From contig NZ_FOMQ01000003.1 of NCBI RefSeq assembly GCF_900112675.1, positions 248,001-312,000 of the forward strand: a stretch of DNA of 64,000 nt, given 5' to 3'. This document shows, one piece after another, positions 44,042 through 53,328 of this stretch (its first letter is position 1; each line of letters begins with the position of its first letter). Source of the stretch: Paracidovorax konjaci. GTDB lineage: Bacteria; Pseudomonadota; Gammaproteobacteria; Burkholderiales; Burkholderiaceae_C. Below the pieces are notes generated by a model. The model did no database searches. It was not told the DNA's origin and saw only the letters and a list, made by a program, of their open reading frames with translations. Made by a program: the position numbers and the translations under genes.

Positions 44042-44196
44042 GGTGGATATGTCCTCCAGGGATGAGGCGCCGCCGGCCGCGCGGGCGCACGCCACCGGGG
44101 TGGCGCGTGCCGTGCAGAGCGCGGTGCGCTGGGGAATGGGTCGGCGCCGGGGCGCCGGGGGTCGGCGCAGGGCGCCGTGTCGGGCCGGGCGGCCGG

Positions 44197-45156
44197 TCAG
44201 ACCATGCCGGCCTTGACCATCGTGGCGCGCATGCTGGCGAACTCGGCATCCACGAAAGCGCCGAATTCGTCGCCCGCGAGCCACGCGGCGGTCCAGTCGT
44301 TCTTCTCCATCGACTCGGCCCAGCTCTTGCTCTTGGTGGCCTGGGCGACCATGTCGATGAGCGTCTTGCGCTGCTGCGCGCTGATGCCCGGGGGCGCGTA
44401 CACGCCGCGCCAGTTGCCGATCTCGACGTTGACGCCCTGCTCCTTCAGCGTGGGCACCGCAGAGCCCTTCAGGCGCTGGCCCGAGGTGACGGCCACGGGC
44501 ACCATCTTCTTGGTGTTGATGTACTCGGCCATCTCGCTGTAGCCGCCGCCGCCGATGGTGACGTTGCCGCCCAGGATGGCCGCGATGGCCTCGCCGCCTC
44601 CGCGGAACGCCACGTAGTTGATCTTGGCCGGGTCCACGCCCACTTCGCGCGCGATCATCGCGGCCGCGATGTGCTCGGTGGAGCCGCGCGAGCCGCCGCC
44701 CCACTTCACGCTGCCGGGGTCCTTCTTGAGCTGGGCGATCACTTCGGCCATGGACTTGAAGGGCGAATTGGCGGGCAGCACGAAGACGTTGTATTCGCTC
44801 GTGAGGCGCGCGATGGGAGTGGCCTGAGACAGGTTCACGGGCGGCTTGCCCGTGATGATGCCCCCCACCATGACCGAGCCCATCACCATGAGCGCGTTGG
44901 GATCACCCTTGCTCGCGTTGACGAACTGCGCCAGGCCGATGGCGCCGGCCGCACCGCCCTTGTTGTCATAGGTGACCGAGGAGGCCGCGCCGGCGTCCTG
45001 GAGCGCCTTGCCGAGCGCGCGGCCCGTGGTGTCCCAGCCGCCGCCGGGGTTGGCGGGCAGCAGCATCTTGATCGCGGACGCGGCGCGCGCCGACAGGGGC
45101 AGCGCGCCCGCGGCCGCGAGGGCCGCCAGGGATCTGAGGAAGGTATCGCGCCGCAT
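44197..45156 (-). CDS. tctC: Tripartite tricarboxylate transporter, substrate-binding protein
   Basis: TctC (Bug family) captures carboxylates in the periplasm. The 319-residue precursor starts MRRDTFLRSLAAL, a twin-arginine-like motif (RRxxFL) followed by a hydrophobic stretch and ARA cleavage site, so Tat export is possible. LLPANPGGGWDTTGRALGKAL and GGAAGAIGLAQFV are the Bug ligand-binding signatures. ATG 45156 follows AGGAG. The regulators tctDE are transcribed divergently. Confidence 0.95.
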   Translation of the reverse strand: MRRDTFLRSLAALAAAGALPLSARAASAIKMLLPANPGGGWDTTGRALGKALQDAGAASSVTYDNKGGAAGAIGLAQFVNASKGDPNALMVMGSVMVGGIITGKPPVNLSQATPIARLTSEYNVFVLPANSPFKSMAEVIAQLKKDPGSVKWGGGSRGSTEHIAAAMIAREVGVDPAKINYVAFRGGGEAIAAILGGNVTIGGGGYSEMAEYINTKKMVPVAVTSGQRLKGSAVPTLKEQGVNVEIGNWRGVYAPPGISAQQRKTLIDMVAQATKSKSWAESMEKNDWTAAWLAGDEFGAFVDAEFASMRATMVKAGMV

Positions 45157-45170
45157 GCGTGTCTCCTTTT

Positions 45171-45248
45171 ATGGGTGTACTGAACCGGGCCGATGATGCG
45201 CGCGCTTCCTGTCAAACGGCTGTCCGCCGACTCAGGGAAAACACCCAT
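45171..45248. promoter_or_regulatory. Inverted repeat in the tctC/tctD divergent region
   Basis: ATGGGTGT at 45171-45178 and ACACCCAT at 45241-45248 form a perfect 8-bp inverted repeat separated by 62 bp, spanning the divergent promoters. It could be a two-site operator for TctD with looping, or coincidence; 8-bp repeats are not rare in 130 bp. Confidence 0.3.
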
Positions 45249-45285
45249 GACGGAGCCGCGCGGGGGCGGTGCTATGGTCCGGCGC

Positions 45286-45975
45286 ATGCAACTGCTCCTC
45301 GTGGAAGACGACCCCGCCATGCAGGCCACGCTGCAGCGCTCCCTGGCGCGCCGGGGCATGGAAGTGACCGCGCTCGGCGATGGCCGGGCCGCCCTCGCTC
45401 AATGGACCTCGCGCCCGCCCGACGCCGTGGTGCTGGACCTGACGCTGCCGGGCCTGGACGGCCTGCAGGTGCTGCAGCAGGCCCGCGCGCAGGGCCTGCG
45501 CACGCCGGTGCTGCTGCTCACGGCGCGCGGCACGGTGGGCGACCGGGTGCTGGGGCTCAATGCCGGAGCCGACGACTACCTGCCCAAGCCCTTCGATCTC
45601 GATGAGCTGGAGGCGCGCCTGCGCGCGCTGGTGCGCCGCCTCGGCGACCTGCCCGAGACGCGGCCCGCCGCGGGCTCCGGCGCCGTGGTGCTCGGCGCCA
45701 TCCGCTACGAGAAGGACAGCGGGGCCATCTACCTCGGCAACGAGGTGATGGAACTCACTCCGCGCGAACTGGCGCTCATGCACGCACTGCTCGCCCAGCC
45801 GGGCCACGCCGTGGCCAAGGAGCGGCTCTACGAGCTGGTGTTTCCCGGCCAGCTCGACGTGCAGTACGAAGCCATCGAGGTGGTGGTCTACCGCCTGCGC
45901 AAGAAGCTGGCGGGCACGGGCCTCACGCTGATGACGCTGCGCGGCCTGGGCTACCTGCTCAAGGCCGATCCATGA
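45286..45975 (+). CDS. tctD: Response regulator of the tricarboxylate transporter
   Basis: An OmpR-family regulator of 229 residues. Receiver: acidic pair in LLVEDDPAM, D51 in VVLDLTLPG, LLLTARG and LPKPFDL. DNA-binding domain: LTPRELALMHALLAQPGHAV and EAIEVVVYRLRKKL. ATG 45286 (MQLLLVEDD) is the domain-typical start although the frame opens at 45193. It overlaps tctE by 4 bp and is divergent from tctCBA, the arrangement known for TctDE, which activates transporter expression in response to carboxylates. Confidence 0.93.
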   Translation: MQLLLVEDDPAMQATLQRSLARRGMEVTALGDGRAALAQWTSRPPDAVVLDLTLPGLDGLQVLQQARAQGLRTPVLLLTARGTVGDRVLGLNAGADDYLPKPFDLDELEARLRALVRRLGDLPETRPAAGSGAVVLGAIRYEKDSGAIYLGNEVMELTPRELALMHALLAQPGHAVAKERLYELVFPGQLDVQYEAIEVVVYRLRKKLAGTGLTLMTLRGLGYLLKADP

Positions 45976-47441
45976 AGCGGTCCGGCCCGGGCGGGGCGCG
46001 TTCGCTGCGCCGGCAGCTGCTGGCGGGCATCCTGGTGCCAGTGGCGCTGTTCATCGCCTACAACACCGCCAGCCTCTACAGCGAGACGCTCTCGGCGCTG
46101 CACACGGCCTACGACCGCACGCTGCTCGCTTCGGCCAAGACCATCAGCGAGCAGATCGACGTGACCGGCTACGACGATGCCGCCCAGTTGCGCGCCACCG
46201 TGCCCTACTCGGCCCTGGAAGCCTTCGAGGCGGACAACCAGAGCCGCATGTTCTACCGCGTCTCCAACATGCACGGCGAAATGGTGTCGGGGTTCGCCGA
46301 GCTGCCCATCTGGCGCGGCCGCATTCCCGCGCGGCCGCCCTATGCGGCCCTGGTCGACTTCTACGACGACGAGTTCCGGGGCCGCCCGGTGCGCGTCGCG
46401 GTCCTGCTGCAACCCGTGGCCAGCGCCTCCGGGCGCGGCATGGCCGTGATCCAGGTGGCCGAGACGCTGGAGCTGCGGCGCACGCTGGCGCTGCAGATCC
46501 TCCGGACCACGCTCGCGCGGCAGGCGCTGCTCGCGCTGGTGGTGGCGCTCATCGTCGTCGTCGTGGTGCAGCGGGCGATGCGGCCGGTGCGGCAGCTGAG
46601 CGACCAGCTCCAGACGCGGCCGGGCGACGACCTGCGTCCCATCGCCGCGCCCGGCTCGCCGCGGGAGCTGCTGCCGCTCGTCGATGCGACCAACCACGTG
46701 ATGGGCCGGCTGGCGCACCTGCTGGCCCACCAGAAGCGCTTCGTGCGCGATGCCTCCCACCAGTTGCGCACGCCGCTGGCGGTGCTCAAGACGCAGGTGC
46801 AATCCGCGCTGCGCGGCGATGCGCCGCCCCAGCAGGCGCTGCTTGAAATCCAGGTCACCGTGGAGCGCGCCACGCAGCTCGCCAACCAGATGCTGGCCCT
46901 CGCCAAGGTGGAGCAGCTGCGCCAGCAGAGCGCGGCGCCCGAGACGCGGTTCGACGAAATCCTGCGCAGCGTGGCGCTGGAGATCTCGCCCCTCATCGCC
47001 CAGAAGGACCTCGACTTCGGCATCCACACCGATGCAGCGCCCATCCCCGCCCACGAATGGATGCTGCGCGAACTCACGCGCAATCTGCTGCACAACGCCA
47101 TCCGCCATTCGCCCGGCTCGGGCGTGCTGTCGGTCGACCTGCGTTCGGACGGCCGCCATGCCGCGCTCACCGTGTCCGACCAGGGGCCCGGCATCGATGC
47201 GGAGCTGGCCCAGAGGCTGTTCCAGCCTTTTTCGGCGGGCGATGTGCGGACCGGCTCAGGCCTGGGCCTGGCCATCTGCCAGGAGATCGTGCAGGCACTG
47301 GGCGGGCACATCGAACTGGTGAACCGCGAAGACAACGGCCACATCGCCGGGCTCGACGCCATCGTGCGGTTGCCGCTGCGCGCTCCATCAGCAACGGCCG
47401 ACACCCCGGCAGCGCCGGCTCGCGGACAATCGGGCCCATGA
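45972..47441 (+). CDS. tctE: Sensor histidine kinase of the tricarboxylate transporter
   Basis: A 489-residue membrane kinase. Membrane segments at about residues 16-36 and 178-198 flank a periplasmic sensor that contains YDRTLLASAKTISEQ, the usual N-terminus of TctE-like sensor domains. The phospho-acceptor is H263 in RFVRDASHQLRTPLAV, followed by NLLHNAIRHSP, DQGPGID and GSGLGLAICQEI of the ATPase domain. Translation is coupled to tctD (ATGA overlap) and the stop overlaps the start of the S4 gene in the same way. Confidence 0.93.
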   Translation: MKRSGPGGARSLRRQLLAGILVPVALFIAYNTASLYSETLSALHTAYDRTLLASAKTISEQIDVTGYDDAAQLRATVPYSALEAFEADNQSRMFYRVSNMHGEMVSGFAELPIWRGRIPARPPYAALVDFYDDEFRGRPVRVAVLLQPVASASGRGMAVIQVAETLELRRTLALQILRTTLARQALLALVVALIVVVVVQRAMRPVRQLSDQLQTRPGDDLRPIAAPGSPRELLPLVDATNHVMGRLAHLLAHQKRFVRDASHQLRTPLAVLKTQVQSALRGDAPPQQALLEIQVTVERATQLANQMLALAKVEQLRQQSAAPETRFDEILRSVALEISPLIAQKDLDFGIHTDAAPIPAHEWMLRELTRNLLHNAIRHSPGSGVLSVDLRSDGRHAALTVSDQGPGIDAELAQRLFQPFSAGDVRTGSGLGLAICQEIVQALGGHIELVNREDNGHIAGLDAIVRLPLRAPSATADTPAAPARGQSGP

Positions 47442-47857
47442 CCCCACCCGAATCGATGCGCCTGGACAAGTGGCTGTGGTGCGCGCGCTTCTACAAGACG
47501 CGCTCGCTGGCCGTGGAAGAAATCGGCAAGGGCCGCGTGACCATCAACGGCCAGGCCGCCAAGGCGTCCCGGGAGCTTCGCCCGGGCGACACCGTGGCGC
47601 TGCGCCAGGGCCCCATGGCCCGCACGGTGGTCGTGCGCGGCTTGAGCGCCATGCGCGGCCCGGCCGTGGTGGCGCAGCAGCTCTACGAGGAGACGCCCGA
47701 GAGCATCGCGGCGCGCGAGCAGGCGGCAGAGATGCGCCGCCTGGCACCGGAGCCAGCCGCCAGCCTGAACGAAGGACGGCCCACCAAACGCGACCGCCGC
47801 GACATAGACCAGGCGCACGACTGGGGCAGCCGCTGGAGCGCCTCGGTGGACGAGTGA
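47438..47857 (+). CDS. hslR: Hsp15-like S4-domain RNA-binding protein
   Basis: A 139-residue protein whose N-terminal half is an S4 domain (MRLDKWLWCARFYKTRSLAVEEI ... GKGRVTINGQ), the hallmark of Hsp15/HslR, which rescues stalled 50S-peptidyl-tRNA particles. The C-terminus is basic (RPTKRDRRDIDQAHDW), as in the family. It overlaps the tctE stop by 4 bp, so it is co-translated with an unrelated two-component system. Confidence 0.9.
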   Translation: MTPPESMRLDKWLWCARFYKTRSLAVEEIGKGRVTINGQAAKASRELRPGDTVALRQGPMARTVVVRGLSAMRGPAVVAQQLYEETPESIAAREQAAEMRRLAPEPAASLNEGRPTKRDRRDIDQAHDWGSRWSASVDE

Positions 47858-47879
47858 AGCGCCGCCGCCCGCGGCCGAC

Positions 47880-48458
47880 TCACCCCGCAGCCGTCGGGCG
47901 CAGCATGCGCAGCACCACGTTCAGGTAATCGTCCATGCGCTGGCGGGCGCTTTCCGCTTCGCGCTCCAGTTCGCGCAGGCTCTTGGCGCCCTCTGCCGCA
48001 TCGAGGGCTTCGCCTTCGCCCAGGCAGATCGCCGACTGGCGGCGCGCCAGGCGCACTTCGGCGTTCTGCCAGTCGCGGCGCAGTTCGCTCCACTGCTCGG
48101 AAGCCGCCCGCAGCGCCGGCGCGCGGTCGGTCTCCGGCGTGGCGCAGGCCGGGGCGGGCCGCTGCGATGCCGGCGCAGAGGAGCGCCTGCGCCGCAATCC
48201 GTCCTGTCCCAGCGACGAGCGCGAGAGGGCGAAAGTCTTTTCTGCCGCCAATTCCTCGGTGGCCCAGCGCCCGCGCACCGCATACCACGCGCCGCCGCCG
48301 ACGGACCAGGCGCCGCGCCAGCCATCACCGCTGGCCCACACCATGATGCCGACCTGGCGGCCCGCATGCTCGCGGTACCGCACGGGCTCCCTGGCCGATG
48401 GAGGAGTGGCGCCCGCCTGCGCAGTCCGGTGGGAGGTCGTCGTAGGTTGTGAGTCCAT
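47880..48458 (-). CDS. Hypothetical protein with C-terminal coiled coil
   Basis: A 192-residue protein I do not recognise. A central segment with repeated Trp/Gly (VWASGDGWRGAWSVGGGAWY) is followed by an Arg/Ala-rich region and a C-terminal predicted coiled coil (LRRDWQNAEVRLARRQSA and SLRELEREAESARQRM). No signal peptide or membrane segment. It is convergent with hslR, 22 bp away, and divergent from the giant kinase gene. Codon pattern supports a real gene; the start at ATG 48458 is not confirmed by a ribosome-binding site. Confidence 0.62.
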   Translation of the reverse strand: MDSQPTTTSHRTAQAGATPPSAREPVRYREHAGRQVGIMVWASGDGWRGAWSVGGGAWYAVRGRWATEELAAEKTFALSRSSLGQDGLRRRRSSAPASQRPAPACATPETDRAPALRAASEQWSELRRDWQNAEVRLARRQSAICLGEGEALDAAEGAKSLRELEREAESARQRMDDYLNVVLRMLRPTAAG

Positions 48459-48669
48459 GCCGCTGAGCGGGCAAACGGCGTGCCCGGACGCGCAGCCTTT
48501 CTTCGCAGGCGCCAGGCCGGCTCACAGGCCGGGTTTGGTAAAAATTTCTCACCGATGCGCATTCCGCTGAATGGCAAATCTTCCGACTTACCGACCCGTG
48601 GGGATGAGCTAGCATCGTCCCCCAATCGCCTTCCACGCACCACGAGTGCACACCCCACAAGGACAAGAG

Positions 48670-51600
48670 ATGGACGAGATCATGACGGGCGATGCCGAAG
48701 ATGCCATGGCAGGCCCGGTGCCTGCACGTGGCTATCAGGCCTTGCCGGTGGTGGGCCTGGGAGGATCGGCAGGCGCATTGCAGGCCCTGCGAGATTTCTT
48801 CGCGGCCATGCCGGCGCAGCCCGGCATCGCCTTCGTCGTCGTGCTGCACCTGTCGCCCGAGCATGAAAGCATGCTGGCCGAATTGCTGCAGCGCGTGACC
48901 ACGCTGCGCGTACAGCAGGTCACCGACACGGTGACCATGGAAGCCGACACGGTCTACGTCGTGCCGCCGCGCAAGGTCCTGGAAGCCCAGGACGGCACCC
49001 TCACGCTCGGCCCGCTGCCGGCGGACCGCCAGCGCCACGTCGCGGTGGACCTGTTCTTCCGCACGCTCGCCGATACGCATGGCCCGCATGCCACCGCCAT
49101 CGTCCTGTCGGGTGCCGACGGGGACGGTGCCATCGGCATCAAGCGCATCAAGGAGCACGGCGGCCTCACCATCGCGCAGGACCCGGAGGAAGCGTCGTCC
49201 AGCGGCATGCCCAGCTCGGCCATCGCCACCGGCATGGTCGATTGGGTGCTGCCCGTCGGCCAGATGGCCCATCGCGTGCTGGAGTACCACCGCATGGAGC
49301 ACCGGCTGCAGTTGCCGACCGTGCAGAGCGCGCCGCCGCAGGCCTCTGCCAGCACCGACCTTCCCGACGAGGACGCGCTGCGCGAGGTGCTGAACTTCCT
49401 GCGCCACCGCACCGGGCGCGACTTCAGCGAATACAAGCGCGCCACCGTGGTCCGCCGCGTCGGCCGCCGCCTGCAGGTCAACGGCATCGCCACCATGGCC
49501 GGCTATCTCGATTGCCTGCGCACGCGCCCCGGCGAGGCGGGCGCCCTGCTGCAGGACCTGCTCATCAGTGTGACGAATTTTTTCCGCGACCCGGCGTATT
49601 TCGCGGCGCTGCAGGCCTGTCTGCCGGAATTCTTCCAGGGCAAGAGCGGCGCCGACACGCTGCGGGTGTGGGTGGCCGGCTGCGCGACCGGCGAGGAGGC
49701 GTACTCCATCGCAATGCTGCTGACCGAGCACGCCCGCACGCTCGACTCCGCGCCCGTGCTGCAGATCTTCGCGACCGACTTGGACGACAGCGCCATCCGC
49801 GTCGCCCGCGACGGCTTCTACCCGGCGGCCATCGAGGGCGATGTCTCCGCCGACCGGCTGCGGCGCTTCTTCGTGCGCGAGCGCGGCGGCTACCGCGTGC
49901 GGCGAGAACTGCGCGAATGCGTTCTCTTCGCGGTGCACGATCTGCTCAAGGACTCGCCGTTCTCGCGGCTCGATCTCATCTCGTGCCGCAACCTGCTCAT
50001 CTACCTGAACCGGGAAGCGCAGCGGCGCGTGCTCGACACCTTCCATTTCGCGCTACTGCCCGGCAAGACGCTGTTCCTGGGGTCGGCCGAGTCCGTGGAG
50101 GACAGCGATTCGCGCTTCGCCGTCGTGGACGAACAGCACCGCATCTACAGCCACCAGATCGCGCCCCGCACGGAACTGCTGGCCTCTGGCAGCAGCGGCA
50201 CCATCGTGGCCGCGATGGAAGCACAGTTCACGGCGCACCAGGGGCCGATCGTGCACTCGGCGGCCGTGGCACGGCCGTTCGCAGACGCGGCCCGGCCCCT
50301 GATGTCAGCCCCGGGCAGCAAGCCACTGTCGTGGGGCGAGCTGCACCTGCGACTGCTCGAACACCTCGCGCCACCATCGATCCTGGTCGATGGCGAGCAG
50401 GAAATCCTGCACATGTCGCCCTCGGCGGGCCGCTTTCTGTCCTTCCATGGCGGCGAGCCTTCACGCAACCTGCTGCGGCTCATCCACCCGGCCCTGCGCA
50501 TCGGTCTGCGGGCGGCCCTCTACCGCGCGGGCCGCACCGGACAACCTGCACTGCTGGAAGCGGTATCGCTCGACATCGCAGGCGGCTCGGTGTGGCTGGC
50601 CCCCGAGGTGCGGCCCATGCCCGATCTGGTGCCGGGACTGTCGCTCATCCTGCTGCCCACGGCACCGGTCGCTCCGCTGCCCGTTGCCGCCCCGGCCGAG
50701 CTGCCCTCGGACGCCGCGGCCGAGCAGCTCGACCGTGAACTGGAACTGCTCAACGCGCAACTGCGCAGCACCATCGAGCAGTACGAGGCATCCACCGAGG
50801 AACTGCGGGCCAGCAACGAAGAGCTGCAGGCCATGAACGAGGAACTGCGCTCGGCCACCGAAGAGCTGGAAACCAGCCGCGAGGAACTGCAGTCCATCAA
50901 CGAAGAGCTGACCACCGTCAACCACGAACTCAAGAGCAAGGTGGACGAGCTGGGCCATGCGAACAGCGACATGCAGAACCTGATGGATGCCACGGCCATC
51001 GCCACGGTGTTCCTGGACCGCGACCTGCGCATCACCCGTTTCACGCCTTCCGCCGTCACCCTGTTCAACCTGATCGCGACGGACGTGGGCCGGCCACTGT
51101 CGAACCTGCGCACGCAACTGCAATACCCCGAACTGGCCGAGGATGCCCGTCGCGTGCTGGAGCGGCTGGCGCTGGTGGAACGCGAGGTGGGCGCGAGCGA
51201 CGGCAACTGGTACCTCGTGCGCATGCTGCCCTACCGCACGCTGGACGACCGCATCGCCGGCGTGGTGCTGACCTTCGTGGACATCTCCGAGCGCAAGCAG
51301 GGCCAGGAGGCGCTGCGCCGCTCCGAAGACCGCTTCAGCGCCATCGTGAACCAGGCCGTGGTGGGCGTGGCGCAGACCAGCCTGGACGGCCGCATCACCT
51401 TCGTCAACCGCCACTACAGCCACATGCTGGGCTATGGCGACGAAGAGCTGATCGGCATGCAGCTGCTGGACCTCGTCCATCCCGGTGACCGGCGCCTCAG
51501 CGCCCATCTCATGAAGCGGCTCACGGAGTTCGGGGAACCCTTCCATATCGAGAAGCGCTGCCTGCGCAAGGACGGCAGCACGCTGTGGCTGCACAACAGC

Positions 51601-53262
51601 ATCAGCTTCCTGGCCGATGCCGAAGGCCGCCCCACGGCGTCGATCGTCGTGTGCAACGACATCAGCGAGCGCAAGCGTGCAGAGAACGCATTGCGCGAAA
51701 GCACCGAGCGGCTGCGCCTCGTCGTCGAGAACGCGGTGGAATACGCGATCTTCTCGACCGACCTGGACCGCCGCATCACCACCTGGAACAGCGGCGCGGA
51801 GCGCATCCTCGGCTACAGCGAGAACGAGGCCATGGGGCAGCTCGCCGACATGATCTTCACGGCCGAGGACCGCGCCGCGGAAGCGCCGCTGGCCGAAACC
51901 CGCACGGCCCTTGCCACCGGCGGAGCGCTCGACGACCGGCTGCACCAGCGCAAGGACGGCAGCCGCTTCTGGGCCAGCGGCGCGCTGATGCCCATGCACG
52001 ACAGCGCCGATGCGGTGGTGGGCTTCGTCAAGATCCTGCGCGATCAGAGCGACCAGCGGGAAAGCCAGCAGGCGCTGGAGCAAAGCCGTTCGGACCTGCT
52101 CAAGGCGCTGCGCGAAAACGAAGAGGCGCGGGCCGCACTCCAGGCGGCCGACGCCACGAAGGACCGTTTCCTCGCGGTGCTGTCGCACGAGTTGCGCAAC
52201 CCGCTGGCATCGATCGCGAGCGCGTCGGCGGTCCTGACCAACGACAGTGTCGCGGCCGGTGAGCGCGGGCAGGCTTCGCTCATCGTGGAGCGGCAGGCAC
52301 GCGCGATGGCCGTACTGCTGGACGATCTGATGGACATCTCCCGGCTGCGGCTGGGCCGCATGGCGCTGCAGAAGCGCGAAGTGCCGTTGACCGAGATCGT
52401 CGAGGCCGCGCTGGAAGCCACGCGGGGTGCCATTCGCGCAGCGCGCCATGAGCTCGTGCTGGACCTGCCGAACGATCCCGTGGTGCTCGATGCCGATCCG
52501 GTGCGCATCGCACAGGTGCTTGCCAACCTGCTGAGCAACGCCGCCAAGTACACGCCCGACCAGGGGCGCATCCGCCTCGCGGCATGGGTCGCATCCGGGC
52601 AGGTGTTTTTCTGCGTGGAGGACAACGGCATCGGCATGGACCCCGACAGCGTGGACGACATGTTCACGATGTTCTCGCAAAGCCCCGACGCAGGCGTCCG
52701 GCATACGCAGGGGCTCGGCATCGGCCTGGCGCTGGTGCGCAACATCGTGGAGATGCACCAGGGCCGCGTGCGCGGCGAAAGCGATGGACCGGGGCGAGGC
52801 AGCCGGTTCACGCTGCAACTGCCGCTGCCCCCGCAACCGGCTGCGGCCAGGGACGAACGCCGCACCGCCGCGCAGGCCGAGCGCAGCGCCGCCGGGGAAG
52901 GCCCGCGCATCCTTCTTGCGGATGACAACGTGGACGTGACGTGGTCCGTCTCCCACCTGCTGGAGGGCTGCGCCGTCACCACGGCCGCCAATGGGCATGA
53001 GGCCCTGCAGCTGGCGCGGGAGATGGAACCCGACGTGGCCGTGCTGGACCTCGGCATGCCCGGGCTGGACGGCATTTCCGTGGCACGCGCCTTGCGGGCG
53101 GAACCGTTCGGCGAACGCATGCTGCTCGTGGCAGCCACGGGCTGGGGGCAGGAGCAGAACCGGCAACAGGCGCGGGATGCCGGTTTCGACGCCTACCTCG
53201 TCAAACCGCTGGACGTGCGGGAGCTGCAGCGCCTCATCAAGGCGCACCTGCAGCCCCGCTGA
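48670..53262 (+). CDS. CheB-CheR-PAS hybrid histidine kinase with C-terminal receiver
   Basis: A soluble signalling protein of 1530 residues. In order: a CheB-type methylesterase domain with S33 (GLGGSAG), H60 (VLHLSPEH) and D150 (SGADGDG); a CheR-type methyltransferase domain with the SAM motif AGCATGEEA near 336; a long heptad coiled coil (about 690-770, repeated EELRASNEEL-type units); three PAS domains; a HisKA box with H1173 (LSHELRNPLASI); a HATPase domain (NLLSNAAKYTP, DNGIGMD, GLGIGLALV); and a receiver with D1460. No membrane segment. ATG 48670 follows AAGGACAAGAG; an upstream GTG 48646 is less suitable. No chemotaxis genes are nearby, so this belongs to the stand-alone CheBR-kinase class. 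It is followed by stress-protein genes. Confidence 0.94.
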   Translation: MDEIMTGDAEDAMAGPVPARGYQALPVVGLGGSAGALQALRDFFAAMPAQPGIAFVVVLHLSPEHESMLAELLQRVTTLRVQQVTDTVTMEADTVYVVPPRKVLEAQDGTLTLGPLPADRQRHVAVDLFFRTLADTHGPHATAIVLSGADGDGAIGIKRIKEHGGLTIAQDPEEASSSGMPSSAIATGMVDWVLPVGQMAHRVLEYHRMEHRLQLPTVQSAPPQASASTDLPDEDALREVLNFLRHRTGRDFSEYKRATVVRRVGRRLQVNGIATMAGYLDCLRTRPGEAGALLQDLLISVTNFFRDPAYFAALQACLPEFFQGKSGADTLRVWVAGCATGEEAYSIAMLLTEHARTLDSAPVLQIFATDLDDSAIRVARDGFYPAAIEGDVSADRLRRFFVRERGGYRVRRELRECVLFAVHDLLKDSPFSRLDLISCRNLLIYLNREAQRRVLDTFHFALLPGKTLFLGSAESVEDSDSRFAVVDEQHRIYSHQIAPRTELLASGSSGTIVAAMEAQFTAHQGPIVHSAAVARPFADAARPLMSAPGSKPLSWGELHLRLLEHLAPPSILVDGEQEILHMSPSAGRFLSFHGGEPSRNLLRLIHPALRIGLRAALYRAGRTGQPALLEAVSLDIAGGSVWLAPEVRPMPDLVPGLSLILLPTAPVAPLPVAAPAELPSDAAAEQLDRELELLNAQLRSTIEQYEASTEELRASNEELQAMNEELRSATEELETSREELQSINEELTTVNHELKSKVDELGHANSDMQNLMDATAIATVFLDRDLRITRFTPSAVTLFNLIATDVGRPLSNLRTQLQYPELAEDARRVLERLALVEREVGASDGNWYLVRMLPYRTLDDRIAGVVLTFVDISERKQGQEALRRSEDRFSAIVNQAVVGVAQTSLDGRITFVNRHYSHMLGYGDEELIGMQLLDLVHPGDRRLSAHLMKRLTEFGEPFHIEKRCLRKDGSTLWLHNSISFLADAEGRPTASIVVCNDISERKRAENALRESTERLRLVVENAVEYAIFSTDLDRRITTWNSGAERILGYSENEAMGQLADMIFTAEDRAAEAPLAETRTALATGGALDDRLHQRKDGSRFWASGALMPMHDSADAVVGFVKILRDQSDQRESQQALEQSRSDLLKALRENEEARAALQAADATKDRFLAVLSHELRNPLASIASASAVLTNDSVAAGERGQASLIVERQARAMAVLLDDLMDISRLRLGRMALQKREVPLTEIVEAALEATRGAIRAARHELVLDLPNDPVVLDADPVRIAQVLANLLSNAAKYTPDQGRIRLAAWVASGQVFFCVEDNGIGMDPDSVDDMFTMFSQSPDAGVRHTQGLGIGLALVRNIVEMHQGRVRGESDGPGRGSRFTLQLPLPPQPAAARDERRTAAQAERSAAGEGPRILLADDNVDVTWSVSHLLEGCAVTTAANGHEALQLAREMEPDVAVLDLGMPGLDGISVARALRAEPFGERMLLVAATGWGQEQNRQQARDAGFDAYLVKPLDVRELQRLIKAHLQPR

Positions 53263-53328
53263 GTACCACCTTGGCAGCCCCGGCCGACCGCTTCGGGCGG
53301 ACGGCCGGGCGCTTTTCCGGGTTCTTCC

